Below, one piece after another: positions 34,140 through 44,600 of a stretch of DNA of 64,000 nt. The DNA lies in NCBI GenBank assembly GCA_034440575.1, contig JAOTOL010001158.1, positions 186,001-250,000 of the forward strand, written 5' to 3'. Both the position numbers and the translations under genes were made by a program. Under the pieces are notes generated by a model. The model saw only the letters and a list, made by a program, of their open reading frames with translations, was not told where the DNA came from and ran no database searches. Numbering within the stretch: the stretch's first letter is position 1; each line of letters opens with the position of its first letter. The stretch is from Imbricaverruca yamaguchii. Its lineage: Eukaryota; Arthropoda; Thecostraca; Neoverrucidae.

Positions 34140-34910
34140 ATGCCGGGGCACGGGGATGAAGAGGGAGAGCCGCGGGAGGCGACGTCGGGCGCGAGTGGAT
34201 CGGTGAACTTCGCGGAGGTGTCGGGGACCCTGGGTGTGGCAGGCCCGTGTAATTTCGACACGCGCCACATACCCGAGTTCAGCGGGACAGTGAATGTGGC
34301 CGAGTGGTTTACGCGGGCAGAGAAACTGTGCCGACGACGCGGCGTCAACTTCGTGGACGTCATCCCGGAACGGCTGACTGGGGCAGCCTTCGCCGTCTGG
34401 GAGCAGCTACCCGACAAGGCGCAGGACTCCATGGCGGCTGTCCGCGACGCGTTATACGACGCGTTCGCGTTAAACCGGCACGCCGCGTACGCCGCCTTCC
34501 AGGACCGAGAACTGCGACCAGGGGAGTCCGTGGACGCCTACTTGGCGGACCTGCGCCGCCTCATAGCGCTGGTCTCGGACGAGAAGCTCCCCGAGTCCAT
34601 CCTGGACGCCAAATTCATATCGGGGCTGCCGGCACCGGTACGGAGCCAGCTAAAGGCAGGTACGCGAGCACAGCGGATGGCGCTGCCGAGTCTCGTCCGC
34701 TTGGCCCGGGACATCCTGAGCGATGACTATCACGAGGTGCTGGCTGCGGCAGCAGCGTCGCGGCCCGCGCCCCCGCCGTCTCGTCAGGAAGCGCGGCGGC
34801 CACGACTACCGCGACGCTGCTGGACATGCGGGAGGGAGGGTCATCTCGCCGCGGCCTGCCTAAACGCATCGGGGGACGCGTCAGCGCGAGCGCCGTCTCC
34901 GGATCAGTAG
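34140..34910 (+). CDS. Gag of the young Ty3/gypsy element
   Basis: This structural protein would form the particle that packages element RNA in the cytoplasm. From the ATG at 34,140 it has 256 residues. That is the first ATG of this frame after the LTR, although the frame stays open leftward into the LTR. The middle part (about residues 60-190) looks like a retrotransposon gag domain, with FSGTVNVAEWFTRAEKL near residues 45-61 and a YDAFALNRHAAYAAFQDREL stretch. One zinc knuckle CWTCGREGHLAAAC (C-x2-C-x4-H-x4-C) lies at about residues 227-240. Its end overlaps the protease frame by about 85 bases, with protease in the -1 frame. The frame is intact. Confidence 0.88.
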   Translation: MPGHGDEEGEPREATSGASGSVNFAEVSGTLGVAGPCNFDTRHIPEFSGTVNVAEWFTRAEKLCRRRGVNFVDVIPERLTGAAFAVWEQLPDKAQDSMAAVRDALYDAFALNRHAAYAAFQDRELRPGESVDAYLADLRRLIALVSDEKLPESILDAKFISGLPAPVRSQLKAGTRAQRMALPSLVRLARDILSDDYHEVLAAAAASRPAPPPSRQEARRPRLPRRCWTCGREGHLAAACLNASGDASARAPSPDQ

Positions 34911-35500
34911 ATCGCGCCCTTCCGGTCGCCCAGATGCAAGTGGACGGCAGCGAGCGACGCGTGTTGGTGGACTCCGGATGCACTGACACGCTCGTGTACC
35001 GAGGTTGCTGTCGGCGGTGGACGCCGTGGACGGTGGAAATGAGAACCGTGAACGGGGGAACGTTACGGTGCAGTGGGTCGGTCACGGTCAAGGTGGAATG
35101 CCAGGGCAGGCGAGTGATGCTCGCGGCGCTGGTTGTGCCAGACCGCCCGCTGGGTGTGGACGTGGTTCTGGGGATGTCGGGCATCACGGCCCTGGGTGGC
35201 ATCAGCCTGCGGACACCGACAGACGTGCGGGTCTGTGCGGCGGCAGTTGAGGTCTACCGTCGGGACTTGGCCGTGGATGCAGCGGACTTCACGGCGCGAT
35301 TCGCCGCGCGGACGGGCGAATGGACCGTGGCATGGGTGTGGGCAGACGGGAACGGTCCCGAGAGCCTGCGGAACCGAGTCGCGGAGTATGCGGTACCGCC
35401 GGCGGTTCGGCCGGCGTACGACGCTGAATTGGAGCTGTGGATCCGGGAGGGGGGCTGCAGCCGTATGACGAGCGGGTGGATGGCCCGGCCCGTGGCCTGA
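34826..35500 (+). CDS. Protease frame (and RT start) of the young element
   Basis: An aspartic protease that would mature Gag and Pol. The active-site motif LVDSGCTDTLVY is intact, with Asp at 34,970. The flap/LGM-like part VVLGMSGITALGG follows near 35,165. The frame then runs to ELELWIREGG at 35,425-35,455, a segment that in relatives leads directly into the RT. It ends at the stop at 35,498. The frame is -1 relative to Gag and +1 relative to the following Pol frame. The listed start is the first ATG in the overlap. More probably it has no start of its own and is reached by frameshifting from Gag. Confidence 0.8.
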   Translation: MREGGSSRRGLPKRIGGRVSASAVSGSVDRALPVAQMQVDGSERRVLVDSGCTDTLVYRGCCRRWTPWTVEMRTVNGGTLRCSGSVTVKVECQGRRVMLAALVVPDRPLGVDVVLGMSGITALGGISLRTPTDVRVCAAAVEVYRRDLAVDAADFTARFAARTGEWTVAWVWADGNGPESLRNRVAEYAVPPAVRPAYDAELELWIREGGCSRMTSGWMARPVA

Positions 35501-38037
35501 TCCCTCTGATGGCGGTCCGGCAGCCGAATCGGGACAGGGTGCGCCCTGTCTTGGACTACCGTGAGTTGAATGGCCACATTACCGCACACACCGCGGACGC
35601 GGACGTTTGTGCTGACCAGCTTCGCCGCTGGCGACGGCACGGCGCTTGCGTCGCGGTGGTGGACCTGCGGAAGGCGTACCTTCAGCTCCGGTTGGACCGG
35701 CGGCTGTGGCCGTATCAGACGGTGGAGGTGCGAGGCCAGAGGTATTGCCTGACTCGCGTCGGCTTTGGGCTGAACGTCGCGCCGCTCGTCATGAAGGCCG
35801 TGGTGCGGGCCGACCTGCTCCAGGATGCCGCAGTGAACCGGGGGGTGCTGCCCTACGTGGACGATCTACTGGTAGACGAGGACATTGTCAGCGCAGACCA
35901 CGTAGTGGAGCACTTCGCCCGGTACGGTCTGGTCTGTAAGCCGCCGGAGCGGGCGGCCGAGGGAGCGCGACTGCTCGGGCTGCGGGTGCGCGCGGACGAC
36001 GGAGAACTGTGCTGGCGCCGCGACAACCCGGTGGCTGCGCCCCCGGAGGTGCTGACACGTCGAGCGTTGTTCGCGTGGTGCGGCCACCTGGTGTCCCACC
36101 TGCCGGTGGTGGGGTGGCTGCGTCCGGCGGCCGCGTGGTTAAAGCGGCGCGTCAACGCCTTGACGACAGGCTGGGACGACCCGACAATGGACGCCGGGCT
36201 GCGCGAGCAGGTCGACTGTCGCGGTGCCGACCCGGTAGGAGGGGGGGCCGACCCGGCAGGAGGCCCCTGGCAGCTGAAGGGGGACAAGTTGGTGGTGTGG
36301 ACGGACGCCAGTTCCCTTGCTGCCGGGGTCATCCTGGAGGATCCGGTCAGTGGCGCCGTGGAGGACGCGAGCTGGCTACGGCCGGAGTCGAAGGCAGCCA
36401 TGCACATCAACATGGGCGAGCTGGACGCGGCGCTCAGCGGTGTCAACATGGCGGTTGCGTGGGGGATTACCACCATCGACCTTCGTACCGACTCGGCCAC
36501 GGTTCACAAGTGTATCGATGACACCCTGAGCGGCCGCTCTCGCCTGCGGACTAAGGCGCACGGGGAGATGCTTATCCGCCGGAGGATCGACGTCATTCGA
36601 CAGCTAGTGGAGGAGTTTCGCCTGAAGATGACGGTCCGCCTGGTAAAATCCGCGGACAACCCAGCGGACGCACTCACCCGTGTGCCAAAAGAGTGGCTTC
36701 GACTGCCGGACTCATCAACTGACGCGCCACCAGGCGCCGTCGCGGCAGCCGTGGCCCCGCGACCAGACGCCGACCCCGCCCGGATACGTGAGGTGCACGA
36801 GAACATCGGGCACCAGGGGGTCCGCCGGACGCTCTGGTATGTGCGTCGGAGCGAGGACGCGCGTGCCACCCGGTCAGCGGTGCGAGCGGTGATCCAGCAG
36901 TGCGATATGTGCCAGTCCATCGACCCGGCACCTGCGCGCTGGCAGCGCGGGTCACTGAGCGTGCCGCTGACGTGGGAACGCCTAGCCATCGACGTTACCC
37001 ACTACCGGGGCCGGTCGTACCTGACGGTGATCGACTGTGGGCCTTCCCGGTACGGGATGTGGCGGCTGCTGCGCCGTTCCGACGCAGCCGAGGTCACGGG
37101 CCAGCTGGAAACCATCTTCCTGAAACGGGGCGCGCCGGCTGAGTTGCTGTTGGACAACGCGACAGAATTCCGGGGTCGTCGGATGGCTGCGTTCGCGGCG
37201 CGATGGGGGGTCCGGCTGCGCTTTCGGGCCGTGCACGAGGCAGGAGGTAACGGCATTGTCGAGCGCCATCATCGGAAAATTAAGGTGATGGCGGCCCGCC
37301 AGGACTGCACCATCGGTGAAGCGGTACACCGTTACAATGCTACGCCTCGCGACGGTGTACGACCCTCCAGCGCTCCGGCGGCCGGGCTCTTCAAGCGCGC
37401 TGGCCGGGACTTGCCGGTGGCCGCCGGTGTGCAGGGGCCCAGCCGGACGATGCCCGTGGCGCACGACGGCTCTGAGCGTGCGCGCGCGATGTTCCAAGTC
37501 GGTGACACCGTGTGGATACGACGCCGAGGTCAGCCGACGCGGTGCACGGATGTGTCGCGGCGAGGTGTGGTGACGCGGCTGCTCCCGACACCGCTGGTGG
37601 AGGTCGACGGTACCCCGTGGCACGTGCGGTGTGTCCGGCGGCGATTCGGGAGTGAGGACGCCGGACCAGACGGGAGCGCGAGCGAGTCTGGGGACTTTGA
37701 CCCACCGGAGGAGGTGATGGAGCAGCCGCGTAAGGTGTCGCCCAGTGCGGGTGGGGCGGTAGAACCGGAGGCGGATCGGCCGCCACCGGCACCGCCGGAT
37801 GCGTGGGCGGCGGCAGAAGTGAGTGCAGACCTCGCAGACGGCGCGGGCAGGGCGGAGGATTTTGAGGACGATGCGGTGTATGACCACCCGAGCGCTGAAT
37901 GTGTGTTCACTGAGGACGCGCGGGGTGGGCGAGCCGCGCCCCGGCGAAGTATGCGTGTGAGGCGGGCGCCAGTCGAATTGTATGGCTGCGGTGTACCAAG
38001 TGAATCGTGTATACCGGACGACGATGATGATTATTGA
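35437..38037 (+). CDS. Pol of the young element: RT, RNase H, integrase
   Basis: About 866 residues without a stop. RT: VRPVLDYREL near 35,540, VVDLRKAYLQLRL near 35,655-35,690, and the catalytic box YVDD at 35,854-35,865. RNase H: VWTDASSLAAG near 36,296 (Asp), INMGELDA near 36,409 (Glu), DLRTDSATV near 36,480 (Asp), and NPADALTR near 36,659. Integrase: an H-H-C-C zinc region (HENIGHQG...CDMC) at 36,796-36,914, then Asp at 36,991 (LAIDVTH), Asp at 37,153 (LLDNATEF) and Glu at 37,261 (IVERHH). The last two are 35 residues apart, as in D,D35E. The C-terminus is acidic and ends just before the purine tract and 3' LTR. No ATG is expected: it would be entered by -1 frameshift. Confidence 0.9.
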   Translation: MDPGGGLQPYDERVDGPARGLIPLMAVRQPNRDRVRPVLDYRELNGHITAHTADADVCADQLRRWRRHGACVAVVDLRKAYLQLRLDRRLWPYQTVEVRGQRYCLTRVGFGLNVAPLVMKAVVRADLLQDAAVNRGVLPYVDDLLVDEDIVSADHVVEHFARYGLVCKPPERAAEGARLLGLRVRADDGELCWRRDNPVAAPPEVLTRRALFAWCGHLVSHLPVVGWLRPAAAWLKRRVNALTTGWDDPTMDAGLREQVDCRGADPVGGGADPAGGPWQLKGDKLVVWTDASSLAAGVILEDPVSGAVEDASWLRPESKAAMHINMGELDAALSGVNMAVAWGITTIDLRTDSATVHKCIDDTLSGRSRLRTKAHGEMLIRRRIDVIRQLVEEFRLKMTVRLVKSADNPADALTRVPKEWLRLPDSSTDAPPGAVAAAVAPRPDADPARIREVHENIGHQGVRRTLWYVRRSEDARATRSAVRAVIQQCDMCQSIDPAPARWQRGSLSVPLTWERLAIDVTHYRGRSYLTVIDCGPSRYGMWRLLRRSDAAEVTGQLETIFLKRGAPAELLLDNATEFRGRRMAAFAARWGVRLRFRAVHEAGGNGIVERHHRKIKVMAARQDCTIGEAVHRYNATPRDGVRPSSAPAAGLFKRAGRDLPVAAGVQGPSRTMPVAHDGSERARAMFQVGDTVWIRRRGQPTRCTDVSRRGVVTRLLPTPLVEVDGTPWHVRCVRRRFGSEDAGPDGSASESGDFDPPEEVMEQPRKVSPSAGGAVEPEADRPPPAPPDAWAAAEVSADLADGAGRAEDFEDDAVYDHPSAECVFTEDARGGRAAPRRSMRVRRAPVELYGCGVPSESCIPDDDDDY
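35449..35455 (+). promoter_or_regulatory. candidate -1 ribosomal frameshift site G GGG GGC
   Basis: In the protease frame the codons are GAG GGG GGC, so the bases G_GGG_GGC fit the X_XXY_YYZ pattern at exactly the place where similarity passes from the protease frame to the Pol frame. It could equally be a one-base loss in a G run. No downstream pseudoknot was worked out. Confidence 0.4.
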
Positions 38038-38040
38038 TAA

Positions 38041-38051
38041 TCAGGTGGAGG
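38041..38051 (+). other. polypurine-like tract before the 3' LTR
   Basis: TCAGGTGGAGG precedes TGTAGT of the 3' LTR. It is a short purine-rich run where plus-strand DNA synthesis would be primed. Confidence 0.55.
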
Positions 38052-38312
38052 TGTAGTGAGCTGGTGCTGGAGCTGGCCATGCTGGTGCAGGGCCGCCGGC
38101 GCCGGTGGCGCCGGTGTCACGTTGCACTCGGCGCCGTCAGCGGTTTCTGCAGCGCGGTCTGTGGTTGGGGCGGCTAGGTCGGCGGCGCGCGGGGGTGACT
38201 GCCGGCAGTTCGTCGAGGGGACGCTTGGCCGGTGCTCGTGGCTGGGTCGCCGGACACTGCCAATACACGTCCTTCCCCGTGCTCGGCACTTACTTTCTAA
38301 TCGGCAACTACA
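38052..38312 (+). repeat. 3' LTR of the young element
   Basis: 261 bp with TGTAGT...ACTACA ends, followed by the AAACT duplication. It differs from the 5' LTR at two positions. Confidence 0.93.
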
Positions 38313-38317
38313 AAACT

Positions 38318-40670
38318 TGGCCGCGTTCGTTACTCACGAAGGGGTGTTCCGTTATCGGAGGTGTTGCTACGACATGCGATCCCTACCAAGCTGCTTCCAG
38401 AAGATGATGGAAACATTCCTGCGAGGACTGCCCTGCACCCAAGCCTATCTCTCGATGACGTCATTGTTGCAGGGCGCACGCAAGATGAACACGACACCAG
38501 GGTGAGCGCCGTGCTGGCACGGCTGGACAAGTACAACCTGACATTGAATACGGACAAGTGTCACTGAGGTGTAAGCCGTATCGACTTCCTGGGCTTCTCC
38601 GTGTCCAGTGATGGAGTGGCGGTGAACCGTAGCCGAGTTCAGGGCCCGCGGGACATGAAGCCGTCAGGCACGCCGAAACAGCTTCAGGCGGTGCTGGTTT
38701 ATTTGGCTTTTATAGCAGATCCATCCACAGATACAGTTGGATGGTTGAGGAACTACGGCGGCCACTGAGAAAGGACGCACCGAAGTTCATGTGGACGCCA
38801 GAGATGGACGCAGCGTTCAGAGACATCAGGGAAGCAATTCTGACTAGTTATGTCCTGGCTACGTACGATCAGACTCTGCCCACAGCCGTGACGTCAGACG
38901 CCAGTGACGTGGGCATCGGAGCGGTGCTCACGCAGCTGCATCCCGATGGCGAGCGAGTGGTAGCGTTTGCATCCAGTACGCTGTCTGAGGCTCAGCGTCG
39001 CTACAGCGTCACTGAGAGAGGCGTTGGCCTGTGTCTGGTCAATTGAGAAGTGGCACAGGTATCTGTGGGGCAGGGAGTTTGTCCTGAGAACAGATCACCA
39101 GGCGCTTAAGACTCTGATGACGCCACGAGGCATCGGCAGGACGGGGATGCGTATTTCTCGATGGGCGTGTCGATTGATGGAGCACTCCTTCACAGTGCAG
39201 CACGTCAAGGGAAGCATTAAGCCGGCAGATGGGTTGTCTCGGCTCCCAGCGCCGGTGCAGGAGGCGTCAGACGACGACCAGCTGGCCGTGGATGCACTCA
39301 CGGAGGAGCGAGCAGCGGTGAGCGGCACGGAGCTTAAGACAGCTTCACGGGTGAACCCTGTTCTCGGTAAGCTGAGACAACAGATTCCACGTCCGTGGCC
39401 CAGACACTATCGCGAGTGTACGCCGGAACTACAACCGTTTTACCGATGCAGGGACGAGTTGACGGTGATGAAGGACGTCGTCCTGCGCGGTGGCCCGGTT
39501 CTGGTGCCAGCAAATCTGCAGACACGACTGGTGGAACTGGGCCACGAGGGGCATCAAGGTATAGTTCGCACCAAGCAGAGACTGCGTGAACTGCACTGGT
39601 GGCCTGGTATGGATCAGGCAGTGGAGAAGAATGTCACGGACTGCAAGATATGTTCGGTGGCAGATAAGACGGCGGCGCCTAGGCACGCGCCTCTGCAGCC
39701 CGTCCCACTACCTGATGAGCCCTGGTCTAAGCTCGGGCTTTATTTCATCGGTCCCATGACAGGCAGTCGTCCTGGACAGAGATTTGCAATCGTTGGCATC
39801 GACTACTTCTCAACGTCGATTGAGGTTGGGTTTTGTGAGCACCCAACATCTGACGTGGTCGTGCAGTTCATTGAGAAGCTCGCGTATCGAGAAGGTTACC
39901 CGAAAGAAATAGTGTCAGATTGTGGATGGCCTTTCACCTCTGAACGATTCGCCTCGTACCTGCGCAGTGCTGGGGTCGCTCACATAAAAGTGTCGCCTTA
40001 TCATCCGCAGTCATCGGGTCAGGTAGAGCGGGCAAACGAGACGATCAAGGCAGCACTTCAGACAACAGATCTGGAGAAGGCTGACCGTTCTCAGTATCCC
40101 CAGCTGTTTCTGCTAGCATACCGGAGCACGATTCAAGTAACCACCGGTCGCAGTCCAGCCGAACTGCTGCATGGGCGTCCGATGCGCAACAAGCTCAGCG
40201 CGGCGGTGGACGTCGGAGGGCGACTACGGCCGAGACCGGCTGACCTGCGGGACCGCGTGACGCAGAAGCAAGCTCGTCAGAAAGCCTACTTCGACCGCAC
40301 ACATCGTGTGAAGGTTCCCGACTTCGCCGTGGGGGACGCCGTACGGCACCGTCTCCCGCCACAGGCACGTAAAGGGCGGTTGAGATGCTCGCGCCCGAAG
40401 TCTTCGAGCGGCGCGGACCGGCGAGCTTCGTGCTCGATGATCGACTTACGAGAAGCACAGGAAACAGCCGCGGAGGGTGCGAGGAGCGTCGAAGGCCCGA
40501 ACCCGAGACTGTCTCCAGGGAGCAGACCCCGACACCGGTGGAGACTCCTGAGGGGGACGAGATGTCCGGCGGAGGCCGACATGCGCAGTTGGGTCAACAG
40601 GCGCGGCTGCATCGTCAGGCGCAGCAATAAGCGGCGGCGATGCCGTCTAGGGAGCGCGAGTCACCAGTGA
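38318..40670 (+). pseudogene. older gypsy: rest of RT, RNase H and integrase
   Basis: Continues the older element. RT resumes with AAFVTHEGVFRYRR near 38,320. A frameshift falls inside the catalytic region: the frame carrying GLPCTQAYL changes near 38,450 to one carrying SLDDVIVAGR. RNase H: TSDASDVGIGAVL near 38,893, then a shift near 39,030 into LRTDHQALKTL near 39,090. Integrase: HEGHQGIVRTKQRLRELHWW near 39,545 and CKIC near 39,645. The first catalytic position reads LGLYFIGP (Tyr codon at 39,741 where D is normal). The second reads VSDCGWPF near 39,915 and the third GQVERANE near 40,018. With the protease change, it is inactive at two enzymes besides its frameshifts and stops (38,565 and 39,045). 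Confidence 0.85.
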
Positions 40671-40860
40671 GAACCAGATCTGGTCGAGTTAGTCGGGCTC
40701 CTGTTCGATACGGTTTTGACAAATGTGCGAGTATTTAGGTGTGCTGTTTTACCAAGAAACTTTACGATGTTCAAGCGTAGCGCTTCGTTGGTGATTGTAG
40801 CACGTGAAATTGTGTTGCTTAGGTAGGCACGCTCCAGGCTTATTTCGTAGGGGAGGAGAA

Positions 40861-41084
40861 TGTAGTGTTGTGTGGCGACATCTAGGCAGCGGACACAGCA
40901 CGTGAGATACGGAGTGACACCGCCAGAGCGGCGGCCGCGGGATTGGCGGGTACTCTTCGCGTGAGTCCCGCGGCGAGCGGCTGTGAGAGTCTCGATGCGC
41001 GCAGTCGGAGCGTGACGCTCTCGAGTGACCCCTGTTCGGGCCGTGAAGTCGCCACGCGTTTGGCTAATACATCAAGACAGTACA
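40861..41084 (+). repeat. probable 3' LTR of the older gypsy element
   Basis: A purine tract GGGGAGGAGAA (40,850-40,860) is followed by TGTAGTGTTGTGTGGCGACA. The right limit is set at CAGTACA near 41,084 because a LINE frame begins at once after it. No partner LTR is present, so the boundary is inferred. Confidence 0.6.
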
Positions 41085-41087
41085 TTT

Positions 41088-41315
41088 ATGGAGGCCACCT
41101 CCCCCTCCACCAAGACGTACGCCCAGGCGGCAAACATTGCTCCCACTACACCTCGTGTCAAAACAAATGCCACGTTCACACAAACAAAACTTACACCGGG
41201 TCTGGCACCACTCACCAAACTAAGAACCAATCACCATCACAACACAAACAACTCCGGTTCCCCATACACAAACCACTCCGGTGCCAAACAAACGGATCAC
41301 TCCAGAGAAGAGTAA
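41088..41315 (+). pseudogene. ORF1 N-terminal remnant of LINE copy A
   Basis: The frame from the ATG at 41,088 begins MEATSPSTKTYAQAA, a low-complexity start resembling ORF1 proteins of jockey-type elements, and is rich in Thr, Asn and Pro. It stops after 75 codons. The zinc knuckles expected in a complete ORF1 are absent before the endonuclease starts, so an internal deletion or decay is likely. Confidence 0.5.
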
Positions 41316-41617
41316 CAGGACGCGCAGTCACTGGGCTGCGAGAGGAAATTCCCGTTCCCCCTCAGCGGGCCGCCGATCGAGCCCTGCGCGTCCAACGCCG
41401 GCCGGCACCCACGTGACACGACCGGCTCCAAGCCGGCGGGCATCCCCGAGGCAATAACCGGTCACCGCGACCATGCCAAGGTCACCGGTCAGTCGGACGG
41501 CCCGAGCGGGTCAGCCGCCGCCGCCGTCCGCACCCATCACACATGTCCGCCAGAAATACACTCCTGGCTCGGACGTGCACCGAAAGGTGCCAATAAACAT
41601 AACATTTTCTCTTTCTT

Positions 41618-44600
41618 ATGTCCATATTTTTACAGTGGAACTGCCATAGCATAATTTCGAAATGGACAGAAATGAAAGCATTCTTTAGTTTAGTCACTGC
41701 CATTCTCACCGAACTTCAAGAAACCTGTTTCTCAACCACGGATCCATATAATTTCAATATCTTCAAGTACTCGCTGTACCGCCACGACGAGATCCGTGAA
41801 ACACCGCAGTGGCGGTACAGCCCTTTACATGAACGATCATTACACACATACACAAATTACACTCAATTCACCTTTACAAAGCCGTAGCTTGTCCTCTGCG
41901 TTTTCATGGTAAGAACATAGATGTATGTTCATTATGCATTCTACCATCTACAAACAACACACATTCTGACATAATTAGAACACCTCATAGAACAATTAAA
42001 AAACTTTTAATTGTAATGGGCGATTTTAACGCCCACAGCCCAGCGTGGGATAGAACATGCACATTTCCAGACCCCCGCGGACGCATAGTTGAACACATCC
42101 TAGACAGACACAATTTAGCATTGCTCAACACCGGTGAACCAACTTCTTTCCACCTCGGTCACAATACAGAAGCTGCCATTTATTTAACTATTTGTTCTTC
42201 AGCCATAGCCAACGACTTTGATTGGGCAATAGACACAGGCATTCGCGACAGCGATCACCACCCCATCAAATTAAAACTGACCATTTCAACAACAGCCGAT
42301 ACCACACCAAGTTTTATGGCTCGCTGGAAACTTTCGAAGGTCAACTGGAGCAACTTGAGGAACTTTCGTCAGTACAATACAACCCGGACATTTCTCCAAT
42401 GCAAAACATTAATTTAATTACTAATACACTTTTACAAGCAGCGTCGACAGCAATTCCACTCACAAAGCCTATCACAAAACGAACCCCAGTCCCCTGGTGG
42501 CCCATAGAATTTCCCAAGCTATAGCTGCTAGATAAAGATACTTTATAAAATATTTATGCCATCAACAAAATGTAGTCAACCGGAACAATGAACGTGCGAG
42601 GACACGCCGTGTCATACGCGAAGGTCGATGCCGTTCATAGTCAATATTTTTATGACAGAAACTTACATTTCACACAAGCAAAATATGGGATTGATCCGCC
42701 GTTTGAGCGAACGATCCCCATTTAGATCACTGCCGGCCATCAAACTTCAGAATGTCACCATTATCGAACCACAAGAATAATAAACACCATGGCGAACACC
42801 ATAGCTCATCATAGTTCCGACGAAAACTACAGACCGGTTTTCATAGAAAATGCACAACCAACTTTTTGCGTCCATCTCACACAATGTCATTCCGATAACA
42901 CAGAAATATATATTACCCCTTTTCAAATTTTAGAACTTGATACACCCATTTCCTCCATTCCCATTTCCCATTTCCTCCTTCAGTAGGTCCCGACAACTTA
43001 CACTGAACTTTTTTGGACATTTACCAGATCATACTAAACATTGCATTTTGTACACATTTAATTCACTTTGAACAACTCATGCCTTCCCCAAAACATGGAA
43101 AGTATCCTTCGTCATACCCATCCCCAAACCTGGCAACGACCATAGTAACGCAAGCAATTTTCGATCCATTCCACTCATCAGTTGCTTAGGAAAACTTTTC
43201 GAACGCATCGTTATCAACGCACCTGGCACCTGGAAACAAATTATCTTCTATCTCCGTTTCAATGTGGTTTTCGGCAAGGACGCAGCGTCATAGATCATCT
43301 CATTCGGTTCGATACTGACATCCGTCAAGGCTACAAAAAAAACTTCAACACACAGTCGCAGTATTTTTAGACATCAGCAAAGCGTACGATATGGTTTTCA
43401 AACCCGCATTTCTCTTCAAAATTCAACAACTCGGTAAAAAAGGAAATTTAGCACTTTATTTAGTAGGGTTATTGATCTGGTTCTCGTCAATTTCATATCA
43501 GGTGCCGGTCAGCAATTTCCGATCCACATTGTCCCCAGAACGGCCTACCACAGAGAAGTTGCGTTTCACCAGTATTATTTAACATTATCATTACTGACCT
43601 TTTCGATGACATGCCTCCATGTGTATCATATTCACTTTTGCAGACGATAGTGCAATTTGGTGCTCCGGTAAAAAATATGAACATTGTCTCCTCCCTTACA
43701 AAACGCACTTGACAGAATACACGAATGGTCCCTGAAGTACGGTTTCATTTTTTTTTCGGCCCAAAAGTCTGCAACACTGATATTTAGTAAATGGATACCG
43801 TGCCCAAGCGCAGATCCACCGATTCATCTCGGGAACAACCGCATACCTTTTGTAACTTCATTTAAATTTCTAGCTATCATTTTAGACCGTAAGCTTTCGA
43901 TGCAAAACACATCAAACACATCCAGAACAAATGTTTTCACCGACTCAACTTATTTCGCTGTACTTACTTCTTCCTCATTCGGAGCCGACAGCCATATGCT
44001 TTTACATCTCTGCAAATCGTTAGTTCTTCCCATCATAGAATATGGATCGGTAGTTTATGCAGGTGGCAGTACCTCCGCCTTGAAACTTTTTGACAACACA
44101 AAAATATATTTATCCGCATAGCACTTGGTACAATGACTACTTCTGCCATCACGTCTCTACAAACCGAATCTGAAATTCCACTATTAGCTCAACGAAGAAT
44201 GGAACAAGCACGTAGGTATGCGCAGAAATTCAATTTAAAGAACACCAGCCTACACACAAATCCTTACACGTTCTTCCAAACATACATTATGATTATCTCG
44301 GTCCAGTGGAAGAAAAGAACTGGCCTCACTATAGCTTCTCGAATCAAAACATTTTCTACACAACTTCAATATAATATTCCACAAATTACTTTTCTTCCTC
44401 AACCTACTACACCACCATGGCAGATGGACAAACGACACACATATTATCTGACCATCACCCCAAAATCACAACTTATTCCAGTATATTAAACAAATTATTC
44501 CAGATTCGGTCTCAATATCTCCACGTTCCCTTCATCTTTACCGACGGATCTACGGATGCTGACACCACATGAAACGCTATTGTTTCGGGTACACACACAA

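Larger units (their letters stand above)
33850..38312 (+). mobile_element. young, nearly intact Ty3/gypsy element (nested)
   Basis: Two 261-bp LTRs bound the 4,463-bp element. AAACT is duplicated at 33,845-33,849 and 38,313-38,317. The order is LTR, gag, protease, RT, RNase H, integrase, LTR, with PR before RT and integrase last, as in Ty3/gypsy. LTRs start TGTAGT and end ACTACA. The internal region is very GC-rich compared with its surroundings. All catalytic residues I could check are present. Confidence 0.93.
32750..41084 (+). mobile_element. older Ty3/gypsy element, split by a nested LTR element and a SINE
   Basis: Left part 32,750-33,849 (gag zinc knuckles, protease, start of RT), right part 38,318-41,084 (rest of RT, RNase H, integrase, 3' LTR). 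Between them lies the young element at 33,850-38,312 with its AAACT duplication. A SINE lies at 33,339-33,500. No 5' LTR was found upstream, so the 5' end is lost or replaced. The clade looks mag/SURL-like from the double zinc knuckle and the IN sequence. Confidence 0.85.

Noticed and set aside
36982..37887. 301-codon minus-strand frame opposite pol
   Set aside because: It is a shadow of the GC-rich pol gene; the + strand frame carries all catalytic motifs.
40861..41084. Pairing this LTR with the LTRs at 33.85 and 38.05 kb
   Set aside because: Beyond TGTAGTG the sequences differ. It belongs to the older element, whose 5' LTR is missing.
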